The notes beneath the pieces were generated by a model, which had not been told where the DNA came from, did no database searches, and saw nothing but the letters and a program-made list of their open reading frames with translations. Positions 40,678 through 49,578 of a stretch of 49,578 nucleotides of DNA are shown here, piece by piece. The DNA is from an uncultured Candidatus Planktophila sp. (GTDB lineage Bacteria; Actinomycetota; Actinomycetes; Nanopelagicales; Nanopelagicaceae). Location: contig CALJUA010000155.1 in the NCBI GenBank assembly GCA_937975715.1, forward strand, positions 1 through 49,578. Direction: 5' to 3'. Positions within the stretch are counted from its first letter, which is position 1. The number at the start of each line of letters is the position of its first letter. The position numbers and the translations under genes are program-made.

Positions 40678-42225
40678 ATGATGTATCGGTTAGCTGGATT
40701 TACCGGCTTAAAGGCTCAGATATTCAAGATTTCCTTTATGGCTATCATCGATGCCCTTCTCATCTGGATGTTCTTTGCGTCGATGGCGAAAGAAGATTCC
40801 TCAACTCTCTCAGCAGTGATTGCAGCAATCTTCTTCTTCACTAATCTCATCTATTTTGCCAAATTCACTCTTCCGCTGAAATTTCTCCTTCCAGGTTTGA
40901 TACTTCTCATTACCTTTGTCGTGGTACCAGTTGCATACACAATTCAGATGTCGGGGTATGTCTTTAAGACTGGCAATGAAATTTCCAAGGCAGATGCTTT
41001 ACCGCAGATTGAAGCTAATGGATTAACCCTTGACGACACAGCCCCGACCTTCGATCTCGTTCTCGGCAAAGTAGATGGAAAATGGGCAGCGCTTCTCACC
41101 TCTCAAGTAGATCAGAGCGTGTTGTTGGCTACTGAAGAGAAGAGCGTTGTTCTTCCAGCTGGGAGCTACCGCGCAGATGATCTCGGGATTGCAAGAAGCA
41201 CTGATGGCTTTGACCCAGTTACCGAAGATTTCGCCGCCAATAACGAAGAATCCATCATCAATCTTCGATTCCCTTATAAAGACAATAGTTTTATCTCGCC
41301 CCAAGGAATCGATATTGCAGCCGTACTGACGCAATCACTGGTCTATGACAAGGAGCGAGATGCCTTTACCGATACGGCTAGCGGGATTACTTATATCGAT
41401 AATGGACGTGGAAATTACGCAGCCGAGTCAGACCCAAGTATGACCCTTACCCCAGGTTGGCGAGCCTGGAACGCTTTCGAGAACTACACCAAATTACTCT
41501 CAGATCCCAATGTCAGAGGGCCATTCATTGGCGTCTTCATCTGGACAGTTTCATTCGCGCTCATCTCAGTATTGATGATGTTCGCGGTTGGCCTCTTACT
41601 TGCTGTGATTTTGAATCAGAAGATTGCGCTGCGACGCTTCTATCGCTCAATCTTGATTCTTCCCTACGCAATACCAAGTTTTATGAGCATCTTAATTTGG
41701 GCAGGCATGTTTAATCGCCAATTTGGTGCGATCAACGCCCTATTTGGAACTGAGATTGACTTCTTTAACAGTCCAACGCTGGCCAAGATGGTAATCCTCA
41801 TCGTGAATTTATGGCTTGGCTTCCCGTATTTCTATCTTATTAGCTCTGGAGCATTGCAATCCATTCCATCTGAATTGGAAGAAGCCGCTGCAATCGATGG
41901 AGCAAATAACCGCCAAATCATGAGCAAGATCAAACTGCCACTGATTCTGCAGATTCTTTCACCGCTCTTGATTGCATCGTTCGCATTTAACTTTAATAAC
42001 TTTAACATCATCTATTTGCTTACCGGTGGCGGCCCTACCAATGTACTCCAAGGTGAAACCGCCGGTGCGACAGATATATTGATTACCTACACCTATAAAA
42101 CTGCCTTTGGTTCACAGGAACAGAACCTGGGTCTCGCCTCCGCAATCTCTATGGTGATATTTCTGATTGTCGGAAGTATTTCACTCTGGTCACTGCGTCG
42201 TTCAAAAGTATTGGAGACCATGTAA
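40678..42225 (+). CDS. malF: Maltose ABC transporter permease MalF
   Basis: 515 residues. N-terminal helices are followed by a large external domain (about residues 95-270, the P2-like loop of MalF), then the ABC permease core with the EAA loop EEAAAIDGANNRQIMSKIKLPL that docks the ATPase. The helix region AIPSFMSILIWAGMFN and GGPTNVLQGETAGATDILITY are MalF-like. The ATG at 40678 has AGGAAG ten bases upstream. One-base overlap with malG. Confidence 0.92.
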   Translation: MMYRLAGFTGLKAQIFKISFMAIIDALLIWMFFASMAKEDSSTLSAVIAAIFFFTNLIYFAKFTLPLKFLLPGLILLITFVVVPVAYTIQMSGYVFKTGNEISKADALPQIEANGLTLDDTAPTFDLVLGKVDGKWAALLTSQVDQSVLLATEEKSVVLPAGSYRADDLGIARSTDGFDPVTEDFAANNEESIINLRFPYKDNSFISPQGIDIAAVLTQSLVYDKERDAFTDTASGITYIDNGRGNYAAESDPSMTLTPGWRAWNAFENYTKLLSDPNVRGPFIGVFIWTVSFALISVLMMFAVGLLLAVILNQKIALRRFYRSILILPYAIPSFMSILIWAGMFNRQFGAINALFGTEIDFFNSPTLAKMVILIVNLWLGFPYFYLISSGALQSIPSELEEAAAIDGANNRQIMSKIKLPLILQILSPLLIASFAFNFNNFNIIYLLTGGGPTNVLQGETAGATDILITYTYKTAFGSQEQNLGLASAISMVIFLIVGSISLWSLRRSKVLETM

Positions 42226-43082
42226 TGGCTACAAACTCTCTGAAGTCGAAGAAGATAGGATCGCACCTTTTTATTTGGGTACTTATCCTCTTTACACTCT
42301 TTCCGATTTATGTTGTTATCACAAGCTCTTTCAACCCTACCGGCTCGCTTGCAACCTCATCACTCATTCCCCAAATATGGAGCCTTGATAATTACAAAGT
42401 TCTCTTTAATAATCCCGCGGTTCCATATCTAACGTGGGTGGAAAATTCGATTTTTCTAGCGGTAGCCAATGCCGCAATCTCGGTATTTGTCGGTACGGCT
42501 TCAGCCTTTGCTTTTAGCCGTATGCGATTTAAAGGTCGCAAGCTGGGCCTACAGGCACTTCTTCTCGTTCAAGTATTTCCATCTTTTCTCGCCCTGGCAG
42601 CTATCTATGTAATGATGGAGCGCGTCTATACAGTATTTCCGGCGATTGGTCTTGGCTCACTCGGAGGCCTACTCCTCATCTATCTTGGTGGGTCTATGGG
42701 TGTCAACGCCTGGTTGCTGAAAGGCTATATCGATACGATTCCAATGGAGCTCGATGAAGCGGCGCGAATTGATGGAGCAAGTTCCTTCCAAGTCTTCTGG
42801 ATCATCTTCTTCCCTCTTGCCGCACCAGTATTGGCAGTAACAGCCCTTCTATCATTTATCGGTACCTTCAATGAATTTGTTCTTGCCTCGCTCTTCCTTC
42901 AGGATGTCCATAGTCGAACCGTTGCCGTTGGTCTTCAACAATTTGTCGGTCAGCAATTTGGCCAAAATTGGGGCCCCTTTGCTGCCGGATCATTACTCGC
43001 TGCGATTCCACTTGTCATTCTCTTCCTTTCACTCCAGCGATTCATTATTGGTGGACTCACACAAGGTGCGACAAAGGGTTAA
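42225..43082 (+). CDS. malG: Maltose ABC transporter permease MalG
   Basis: 285 residues, six membrane helices. The EAA loop is ELDEAARIDGASSFQVFWIIFFPL, and the C-terminal part (NEFVLASLFLQD, VGLQQFVGQQFGQNWGPFAAG) matches MalG. Coupled to malF by TAATG. No malK is in the cluster, so a shared ATPase (MsiK type) is inferred. Confidence 0.93.
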   Translation: MATNSLKSKKIGSHLFIWVLILFTLFPIYVVITSSFNPTGSLATSSLIPQIWSLDNYKVLFNNPAVPYLTWVENSIFLAVANAAISVFVGTASAFAFSRMRFKGRKLGLQALLLVQVFPSFLALAAIYVMMERVYTVFPAIGLGSLGGLLLIYLGGSMGVNAWLLKGYIDTIPMELDEAARIDGASSFQVFWIIFFPLAAPVLAVTALLSFIGTFNEFVLASLFLQDVHSRTVAVGLQQFVGQQFGQNWGPFAAGSLLAAIPLVILFLSLQRFIIGGLTQGATKG

Positions 43083-43100
43083 TCCCTTAAGGTTGGAACT

Positions 43101-44906
43101 ATGAATCTCACTCCACATCATGACGGGAGTGAGCTATATGTCTCCAATGCTGCTCCTGCAATTGGCGAAAAGGTCACATTTAAAGTTCGTGTTCCCGCAA
43201 GCTTCACCTTTGCTCAAGCTCTTATACGTTATTACCATGATGGTGAACCACGAACGGCTCCGCTCAAGTTAAGCAAAAAAGGTCTTCATGAATCTTGGTG
43301 GAGCGTCGGTGTCGAGATGCTCAACCCTTCTATGTCCTACCGATTCGTCTTTGTTGGACCGAATCAATATCAATGGCTCAATGCTTTTGGGCTCTTTGAT
43401 CATGACGTCCATAGCAATAATGATTTCGTGATTGTCGCAACGAGAGCATATCCAGAGTGGATACGTTCCTCTGTTTTTTATCAGATTTTTCCGGACCGCT
43501 TCGCTCGTTCTGGCAAAGTTGATTACATTCCCGACTGGGCAGTTAAACGAGAATGGAACGAATTACCGACTGGTCGGGGAAAGAATACTGGAGTCGAACT
43601 ATATGGCGGTGATCTTTATGGTGTTGAAGAACATATCGATTACATCAATGACCTCGGTGTCAATGGCATTTACTTCACCCCATTCTTTGAATCACGCTCT
43701 AACCATCGATACGACGCATCCTCTTTCCGAGAAGTAGATAAAGTCCTTGGCGGCAATCAAGCTCTCTTCTCGCTCGTAAAGAAAGCGAAGAAGCGCGGGA
43801 TTCGTGTGATGGCAGATCTGACCTCAAATCATTGTGGTGCTGGACATCCGTGGTTGGCCAAAGCGCTGAAAGATAAGAAGTCAAAAGAGCGCGGCTATTT
43901 CTTCTGGGATAAATCAGTCAAGCATGGTTATGTCGGATGGTGGGGTTTGGCTTCATTGCCGAAACTCAACTTCGAATCTAAAGCGCTTCGTAAAGAAATG
44001 TATGAAGGTAAAAACTCCATTGTTAAGCAATGGCTCTCGCCTAAATATGGAATGTCAGGCTGGCGCATCGATGTCGGCAATATGACCGGACGACAGGGAG
44101 AGCAAGATCTTCATGACGAAGTAATGCAAGGAATTCGAAAGAGCATGGATGAGAGCAATCCAGATGCCTGGCTCGTTGCCGAAAATGGTGATTTTCAAGC
44201 GAAGGATCTTGATGGATTTGGATGGCACGGCGCGATGAATTACCAAGGGTTTATGCGCCCATTCTGGAACTGGATGAACCGCAACTCGGAAATCACCGGC
44301 GGTTTTCAAGGCTTGCCTTTTGCTATGCCGCGAATTTCCGGTAAACAACTTGTTGCCAGCATGAATCAATTCAGTGCAACAATTCCTTGGCGTTCTCTGG
44401 TCGCAAGTATGACTTTCCTCGACACACATGACACCGCACGATTTAGATCCGTTGTTAAAGGCGATAAGAGCGCACACTTGGCGGCTATTGCTACCTCTCT
44501 GGCATATCCAGGAGTCCCATCAATCTTTGCCGGAGATGAACTTGGCCTTGAAGGCCTCTGGGGAGAAGATGCCCGCCGAACAATAGATTGGAACAATCGA
44601 GATAATTGGGATCATGAATTCCTATCTCAAGTAAGAGAATTAATTGCAATCCGTCGAACACATAACGCCTTTATCGATGGCGGTCTGCGTTGGGTAGTCG
44701 TCGAAGATGAATACATTGCTTTCCTTCGCGAATCTAAGAAAGAGTCAATTCTCTTCTTTGTCTCCCGTGGACAAGTCAACGCGACCATCGACCTTCGCCC
44801 CTACGGATTGAGCGTTAAAAGACACCTTGCAGGCACAGCAGCATCAGGTTCAACTTTCACAATCAATTCAGAGATATCAACTTTTGGAATATGGGTCGTG
44901 CGATGA
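43101..44906 (+). CDS. Cytoplasmic GH13 maltodextrin-degrading enzyme (neopullulanase / cyclomaltodextrinase type)
   Basis: 601 residues. An N-terminal CBM34-like beta domain (about 1-115) precedes a GH13 barrel: region I DLTSNHCG, region II GWRIDVGNM with nucleophile Asp324, region III AENGDF with Glu361, and region IV LDTHDTAR with Asp444. No signal peptide. CBM34-plus-GH13 enzymes of this type hydrolyse imported maltodextrins, cyclodextrins or pullulan fragments in the cytoplasm. Its stop overlaps the next gene (ATGA). Confidence 0.9.
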   Translation: MNLTPHHDGSELYVSNAAPAIGEKVTFKVRVPASFTFAQALIRYYHDGEPRTAPLKLSKKGLHESWWSVGVEMLNPSMSYRFVFVGPNQYQWLNAFGLFDHDVHSNNDFVIVATRAYPEWIRSSVFYQIFPDRFARSGKVDYIPDWAVKREWNELPTGRGKNTGVELYGGDLYGVEEHIDYINDLGVNGIYFTPFFESRSNHRYDASSFREVDKVLGGNQALFSLVKKAKKRGIRVMADLTSNHCGAGHPWLAKALKDKKSKERGYFFWDKSVKHGYVGWWGLASLPKLNFESKALRKEMYEGKNSIVKQWLSPKYGMSGWRIDVGNMTGRQGEQDLHDEVMQGIRKSMDESNPDAWLVAENGDFQAKDLDGFGWHGAMNYQGFMRPFWNWMNRNSEITGGFQGLPFAMPRISGKQLVASMNQFSATIPWRSLVASMTFLDTHDTARFRSVVKGDKSAHLAAIATSLAYPGVPSIFAGDELGLEGLWGEDARRTIDWNNRDNWDHEFLSQVRELIAIRRTHNAFIDGGLRWVVVEDEYIAFLRESKKESILFFVSRGQVNATIDLRPYGLSVKRHLAGTAASGSTFTINSEISTFGIWVVR

Positions 44907-46837
44907 AAAGATCAACACTTTCTCTTCTTCTTTCAATCGCACTAATTGTTCCAACCTATTCAAGTGAGGCGGCAGAGAACTATGGCGCACTCTTTCAACC
45001 GGTTGCTCGAGGTGACTTAAGTACTCAATCGACTTACTTTGTGATGACTGACCGCTTCTCGGATGGAAACCCACTCAATAACGGTGATGGTTATGATCCG
45101 ACAAATATCGGGTACTGGCACGGCGGAGATTTTCAAGGTTTGACCGAGAAGCTTCCGTATATAGCCGACTTAGGTGTCTCGGCAATCTGGATTACTCCAC
45201 CTTTTAAACAACAATCAATTCAAGGCAACTCCTCCGCTTACCACGGGTATTGGGCGCTCGATTTCATGGCCGTCGACCCCCATCTCGGGACCGAGGCAGA
45301 CTTTAAGAAACTTATTGCAACTGCCCATTCGATGGGATTGAAGATATTTGTGGATGTCGTCGCAAATCACACCGCTGATGTCATCCAATATGCAAATGGG
45401 AAGCCATATTTGCCTGCAGGAAAAGAGAAAATTAAGAATCCAGCTTTTCTCAACGACATCAATAATTATCACAACGCTGGAGATTCAACCTTTGAGGGAG
45501 AGTCTGCACTTGTTGGAGACTTCTTTGGACTCGATGACCTAGCAACAGAGAAGCCAGTCGTTGTGCAGGGATTCATAGATATCTGGAGTTATTGGATCAA
45601 AGAATTTGATATTGATGGATTTCGTATCGATACCTTTAAGCATGTCAATCCAGAATTTTGGAAAGCAGTTATACCTGCAATACAAAAAATAGCCGCGGCT
45701 CAAGGAAAGAAGAGCTTCCCCATTTTTGGTGAAGTTGCCGATGGAAGTCCGCAGACACTTTCAACCTATGTTGCAGGCGGACAGACTCCATCTGTCCTAG
45801 ATTTTGGGTTTAACGATCAAGTGAGTCGATTTGTTGGTCGATTTGGAATGGCAGATCGTTTGGCAACACTCTTTAACGCTGACGATTTATATACGACCTC
45901 GCGCACCAGCGCCTATGGTTTAGCAACTTTTCTCGGCAATCACGATATTGGACGTATCGGTTCAATTATCTACAGTGGAGCCGCCGATAGAGATGCTGCG
46001 CTACGGAAGGCCATCCTCGCTCAATCCATGTTATTGCTATTACGTGGCGGGCCAGTTATCTATTACGGTGACGAGAAGGGTATGGCTGGCAGCGGAGGAG
46101 ATAAATTAGCCCGTCAGGATATGTTTGCAACCCAGGTCGAAAGCTGGAAGTGGGAAGCTCGTATTGGCTCAGATCCGATTGGCGAGGGCAATGGTTTTGA
46201 CTCTGTTAGTCCAATAGCCGATGAAATAAAGGCTCTGCAAAAGATTATTGTGAATAACCCAGCGCTCCGATCTGGCACTCAGCAAACATTGCTTGCCCAA
46301 GGGCAGGTCTACGTTGCATCTCGTTATGCGGATAAGCAGGAGTACCTTGTTGCATTTAACGCTGCTGATGAATCAAAAACTGTCTCAGTCAAACCAATAA
46401 CAAATCAAGGAAGTTGGAATAGGTTGGCAGGCAATTGCACAAGCACTGGAAATATCGAGATAGCTATCAGTCCAAACTCCTTCTGCTTACTCAAGGCAAC
46501 AACCTTAATTACAAAGAGTTCGACAAGTAAGGTTTCAAATCTCAAGTTCTCGTCGAGCAATGATTCCCCGCTCTGGAAGCAACTTTCGGTGACAGTTAAT
46601 TCCCCGGGGTATAACTCAGTGACATTTCTAGCACGTGAGCCCAAAGGTAAATGGAAGTCGTTAGGTACGGCGGATAGGATGACTTTTGAAACAAATGTAA
46701 CGCCTGGAAATCTTTATCGTGTCTTTCTTCAACCAGACCAATTTAAGAAGAACGCCAAACTTGAATTTATCGCCATTCTTAAGAATTCTGATGGCAAGAT
46801 ACTAACTTCAAAGGTTGCAACTGGAGTCAATAAGTGA
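44903..46837 (+). CDS. Secreted GH13 alpha-amylase
   Basis: 644 residues. The signal peptide MKRSTLSLLLSIALIVPTYS followed by SEAA should direct secretion; no anchor is evident. The GH13 barrel has region I DVVANHTADV, region II GFRIDTFKH with Asp243, region III GEVADG with Glu277, and region IV LGNHDIGR with Asp348. A C-terminal beta domain and a tail of about 110 residues follow. Start 44903 overlaps the previous stop. It would cut starch-like glucans outside, supplying the transporter. Confidence 0.9.
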   Translation: MKRSTLSLLLSIALIVPTYSSEAAENYGALFQPVARGDLSTQSTYFVMTDRFSDGNPLNNGDGYDPTNIGYWHGGDFQGLTEKLPYIADLGVSAIWITPPFKQQSIQGNSSAYHGYWALDFMAVDPHLGTEADFKKLIATAHSMGLKIFVDVVANHTADVIQYANGKPYLPAGKEKIKNPAFLNDINNYHNAGDSTFEGESALVGDFFGLDDLATEKPVVVQGFIDIWSYWIKEFDIDGFRIDTFKHVNPEFWKAVIPAIQKIAAAQGKKSFPIFGEVADGSPQTLSTYVAGGQTPSVLDFGFNDQVSRFVGRFGMADRLATLFNADDLYTTSRTSAYGLATFLGNHDIGRIGSIIYSGAADRDAALRKAILAQSMLLLLRGGPVIYYGDEKGMAGSGGDKLARQDMFATQVESWKWEARIGSDPIGEGNGFDSVSPIADEIKALQKIIVNNPALRSGTQQTLLAQGQVYVASRYADKQEYLVAFNAADESKTVSVKPITNQGSWNRLAGNCTSTGNIEIAISPNSFCLLKATTLITKSSTSKVSNLKFSSSNDSPLWKQLSVTVNSPGYNSVTFLAREPKGKWKSLGTADRMTFETNVTPGNLYRVFLQPDQFKKNAKLEFIAILKNSDGKILTSKVATGVNK

Positions 46838-48195
46838 AGCGGGCAATTATCTGGTTCCGTCGCGATCTACGTATCGGTGATCATCCAGCGCTCAATGAAG
46901 CAATTAAAAATAGCGATGAAATTGTTCCCGTCTTTATCCTTGATCCATCACTGATCAATCAGGCTGGCAGCAAGCGCCTTGCCTACCTTGGTCAATCGCT
47001 CCATGCACTCGATGAGTCTCTCAACGGTGGACTTCATGTCATGGTCGGCGATGTCGTAGATGTTTTAAAAGAACTTCAACAACGTTACGGTGCCGATGAA
47101 GTTCATATCTCAGCAGAGTACGAACCATATGGAGCCGCTCGCGATGCTCGCGTGATTGCGGCTGGTATCAATTTAATTGCAACTGGAAGTCCTTATGCAG
47201 TTGCACCGGGTCGCGTTGTAAAGCCAACCGATGGAACTCCATACAAGGTCTACACGCCTTTCTACAAGAACTGGTGCATCCATGGCTGGCGAGCACCAGC
47301 ACCTACACCAAAGAAGATTGTTACTGCGACTCCTACAGATAAAGATCGAAATTTTCCTGCATGGCCTTTGCCAGAAGGTGCAATCATCACTCCAGCCGGA
47401 GAGAAAGCAGCGCTTGAGCGCTTTAAACAATTTAAGAAGAGTGCTCTCGATACTTACGATGAAAATCGTAATATTCCAGGTGTAGACGGCACATCAAAGA
47501 TGTCAGCGCATCTTAAGTTCGGCGAAATTCATCCACGCACATTGCTTGCAGGTCTTGGCGATAGCAAAGCTCACGACACATTCCGGAAGGAAATTGCCTG
47601 GCGCGAGTTCTATGCAGATGTGCTCTTTCATAATCCTCATACAGAGAATGACTATTACTCTGAGAAATTTACCGCTATGCGTTATGACGCACCTGGTGCG
47701 CAGCTCGAAGCGTGGAAGCAAGGTAAAACCGGATTCCCATTCGTTGATGCAGCGATGCGTCAATTGCTTCTTGAAGGGTGGATGCACAACCGCACACGTA
47801 TGGTGGTCGCTTCGTTTTTAGTAAAAGACCTCCACCTCGAATGGCAGCATGGCGCCGATTTCTTCAAGGAGCATCTCGTTGATTTCGATGTTGCTTCGAA
47901 CGCCCATGGTTGGCAATGGACTGCCGGCACGGGTACCGATGCATCGCCGTATTACCGAGTCTTCAACCCAATCGAACAAGGAAAGAAGTTTGATCCTGAA
48001 GGAACCTATATTCGAAAATACGTTCCAGAACTTGCTCACTTAAATGGCAGTGATATTCACGAACCATGGCTCTATCTCGATGGCTATAGCCATGGATATC
48101 CAGAGCGGATCGTCGATCATGCTGTCGAACGAGTTGAATCCCTAGAGCGCCTTAAAGAAATTAAAGTTGAGCAACCCCCATATCCATCTGCTTAG
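46834..48195 (+). CDS. phr: Deoxyribodipyrimidine photolyase (class I)
   Basis: 453 residues. The N-terminal antenna domain begins MKRAIIWFRRDLRIGDHPAL; the FAD domain has DGTSKMSAHLKFGEIHPRT, EIAWREFYADVLFHNP, GFPFVDAAMRQLLLEGWMHNRTRM, and DFDVASNAHGWQWTAGTGTDASPYYRVFNP. It splits UV-made cyclobutane dimers using blue light. The GTG start overlaps the amylase stop (GTGA), so it is translated as part of the sugar cluster. The 3' end overlaps the diguanylate cyclase gene by 35 bases. Confidence 0.94.
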   Translation: MKRAIIWFRRDLRIGDHPALNEAIKNSDEIVPVFILDPSLINQAGSKRLAYLGQSLHALDESLNGGLHVMVGDVVDVLKELQQRYGADEVHISAEYEPYGAARDARVIAAGINLIATGSPYAVAPGRVVKPTDGTPYKVYTPFYKNWCIHGWRAPAPTPKKIVTATPTDKDRNFPAWPLPEGAIITPAGEKAALERFKQFKKSALDTYDENRNIPGVDGTSKMSAHLKFGEIHPRTLLAGLGDSKAHDTFRKEIAWREFYADVLFHNPHTENDYYSEKFTAMRYDAPGAQLEAWKQGKTGFPFVDAAMRQLLLEGWMHNRTRMVVASFLVKDLHLEWQHGADFFKEHLVDFDVASNAHGWQWTAGTGTDASPYYRVFNPIEQGKKFDPEGTYIRKYVPELAHLNGSDIHEPWLYLDGYSHGYPERIVDHAVERVESLERLKEIKVEQPPYPSA

Positions 48196-49525
48196 CTCGA
48201 TACATAGCGTCATCAGCTCGCTTTAAGAGGTTTCCAGCTCCATCATTGTGGACATAGCCAATGCTGACTCCTACTTGGATTGATACTCCGCGCACAGTGA
48301 ATGGGTAGGTTAGCGAGGCTCGCAGAGCGTGAGCGCTCTCAAGGGTCTCTTCGTAACTTCCACGGACAAGAACGCCGAACTCATCCCCACCGAGTCGCGC
48401 CAATATGGCACCAGTCGGAAGGGTGCGCATAAATCTCTGCGCGACTTGTCGTAAAAGTAGATCTCCCACCTCGTGCCCATATTGGTCATTGACGGGTTTG
48501 AATTGATCGAGATCGAGCAACATAAATGCACCCTCTGCATGTGAGAAGTTTTCAATCTCTGCCAACATTCGTCGACGATTAGCCAGTCCTGTCAATTCAT
48601 CAGTACGAGCCAACATCCGCTCTGATACCAAGGTCCGTGCTTCTCGAAGCGCTGTGCTCATACGGATAAAAGCGAGAAGTAAATTAGCAATCGATGGGAT
48701 CAATATATACATCGGAAATATGTTGGGCTTCAGAGCACTAATGGCGAGAAGTATGGGGCTAATGAAAATTGAGACAGCAACCAGGGCGGAATGAATCGGA
48801 GTGAACTTCTCTTTCTTCTTACTTTCACATGAAGTTGAATGAGCGATGAGAGCCACTGCTATAAGCCAACCGTTATCAGCGATGCTGCCAAAAGAGTATC
48901 TATGATTGAGTGCCAGCCAGAGATAATAAAAGTCTGTGAGGGCAAAAACTAAAACTCCTGCCGCAAAGTAGAGACTCTGCCTATCGATCCCGCGAGTAAT
49001 GAGGGTGGTAATTGCAATCAAGAGCAGCGCTAAATCGCCAACGGGGTAGAAAATCGTAAAGAAATCTGATGATCCTGTCAGGGTATCTGCCGGAAAAATT
49101 GTTACTAATAAAAGTGTTGCTGCCATGGAAGTAAAGCCAAGGCCAAAGATCAGTGAATCCAAGAGTTCGATGGGTCTCAACTTTGCAGTCAGCGCCGAAA
49201 GCCGTGGAATAGCAATAAGAATCAAGGGGTAGAAGAGCGTATAAAGAACTTGCGTAGGAATCGTGAATCTTGGATTGTCGCTGTAGAGCTCATCGAAACT
49301 GGTAGCAAGTGAACCTACTCCCCACGAGAAAACTGCCAAAGCGATCGCTCCGAGCGCAACGCGATCGAGGGTGAGCGGTGCGTAGATCACCGCGATGAGT
49401 GCGATCAGCCAGATCAGGTTATAAAGCACCAGGTCACGCACCGCCGACTCGTTCGGAGAGATAAGTCGCCAGGCGATATGTCCTGCAATCAGAGCAGGGA
49501 GGAGATACCTTGCCGCGCGTGACAT
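48161..49525 (-). CDS. Membrane-bound diguanylate cyclase (GGDEF)
   Basis: 454 residues. About nine hydrophobic segments fill residues 5-270, then a GGDEF domain from about residue 300: DELTGLANRRRML and LARLGGDEFGVLVRG with an intact GGDEF (379-383). It should make cyclic di-GMP. No inhibitory RxxD motif directly upstream is evident, and no EAL domain is attached. The membrane part resembles MASE-type or heavily helical sensor regions, with unknown signal. The 3' end overlaps the photolyase gene. Confidence 0.88.
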   Translation of the reverse strand: MSRAARYLLPALIAGHIAWRLISPNESAVRDLVLYNLIWLIALIAVIYAPLTLDRVALGAIALAVFSWGVGSLATSFDELYSDNPRFTIPTQVLYTLFYPLILIAIPRLSALTAKLRPIELLDSLIFGLGFTSMAATLLLVTIFPADTLTGSSDFFTIFYPVGDLALLLIAITTLITRGIDRQSLYFAAGVLVFALTDFYYLWLALNHRYSFGSIADNGWLIAVALIAHSTSCESKKKEKFTPIHSALVAVSIFISPILLAISALKPNIFPMYILIPSIANLLLAFIRMSTALREARTLVSERMLARTDELTGLANRRRMLAEIENFSHAEGAFMLLDLDQFKPVNDQYGHEVGDLLLRQVAQRFMRTLPTGAILARLGGDEFGVLVRGSYEETLESAHALRASLTYPFTVRGVSIQVGVSIGYVHNDGAGNLLKRADDAMYRAKQMDMGVAQL

Positions 49526-49540
49526 TGAACGATTACATAG

Positions 49541-49575
49541 AAAAGGCCCCCACCTATCAATAGGGGGAGCCTTAT
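49541..49575 (-). terminator. Terminator of a gene beyond the window
   Basis: On the minus strand AAGGCTCCCCCTAT and ATAGGTGGGGGCCTT form a long stem around TG, followed by TTCT. It lies just upstream of the GGDEF start and would end transcription of a minus-strand gene to the right. Confidence 0.65.
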
Positions 49576-49578
49576 CTA

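Noticed and set aside
39311..48195. A missing malK taken as a broken transporter
   Set aside because: Actinobacteria commonly share one MsiK-type ATPase encoded elsewhere, and both permeases have intact EAA loops.
1..49578. CRISPR arrays, insertion sequences, prophage, integrase or attachment sites
   Set aside because: None seen: no spaced repeats, no transposase or integrase frames, and the single tRNA gene has no flanking repeat or mobile gene.

Overview
The window looks like a chromosome segment of a streamlined, moderate-GC actinobacterium. It best fits a freshwater planktonic lineage of the Nanopelagicales (acI) type, although no rRNA is present to prove it. The reasons are actinobacterial markers and gene orders (mycothiol genes mshA and mshD, a GlnR-like regulator, senX3-regX3, CarD, DUF3263, DUF3027, DUF2530, a lone groEL with CIRCE), combined with base composition well below typical soil actinobacteria, very short intergenic gaps, many one- to four-base gene overlaps, and no mobile element, phage or CRISPR. 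Many genes appear to start without a leader: a TANNNT-like -10 box lies six or seven bases before the start codon. Others have a clear Shine-Dalgarno sequence.

Layout. 1-3600: the end of a class III aminotransferase, a glnR-mshD pair, and divergently a membrane thioredoxin followed by a sulfur operon (DUF4395, thiosulfate sulfurtransferase, DUF1416) that is preceded by a 30-residue cysteine-type leader peptide and a hairpin. 3600-6640: Fur-family regulator, YgfZ, two tiny membrane proteins, nitrobindin-like protein, asparaginase. 6660-13410: mshA, YbjN protein, Pit phosphate permease with its DUF47 partner, phosphoglycerate mutase, and phoU diverging from senX3-regX3 across a PHO-box-like repeat. 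13410-18860: lipoprotein, carD, fused ispDF, cysS, rlmB, SGNH hydrolase. 18860-23150: a GH2 beta-galactosidase, tRNA-Thr(TGT), and terC under a yybP-ykoY manganese riboswitch. 23200-30500: PutA, beta-carbonic anhydrase, NERD protein, alpha/beta hydrolase, type II NADH dehydrogenase, DUF3263. 30500-39150: groEL, DUF3027, cold-shock protein, DUF2530, two MFS transporters, serC, pdxH, citrate synthase. 39200-48200: a maltose/maltodextrin cluster (binding protein, two permeases, cytoplasmic-type and secreted GH13 amylases) that runs on into a photolyase. 48160-49525: a membrane GGDEF diguanylate cyclase.

How the genes fit together. The sugar cluster secretes an amylase, imports the oligosaccharides, and hydrolyses them inside; the ABC ATPase (MsiK/MalK type) must be encoded elsewhere. 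The phosphate block joins uptake (Pit, DUF47) with control (PhoU, SenX3, RegX3). The sulfur block links sulfur transfer to mycothiol and redox genes.

The most interesting points are RNA- and promoter-level: a possible three-way-junction leader, with a loop complementary to the Shine-Dalgarno, in front of the sugar-binding-protein gene; an apparent translational ON switch in the manganese riboswitch; a single symmetric promoter from which two leaderless genes appear to diverge; and a SenX3 homologue that lacks membrane segments.
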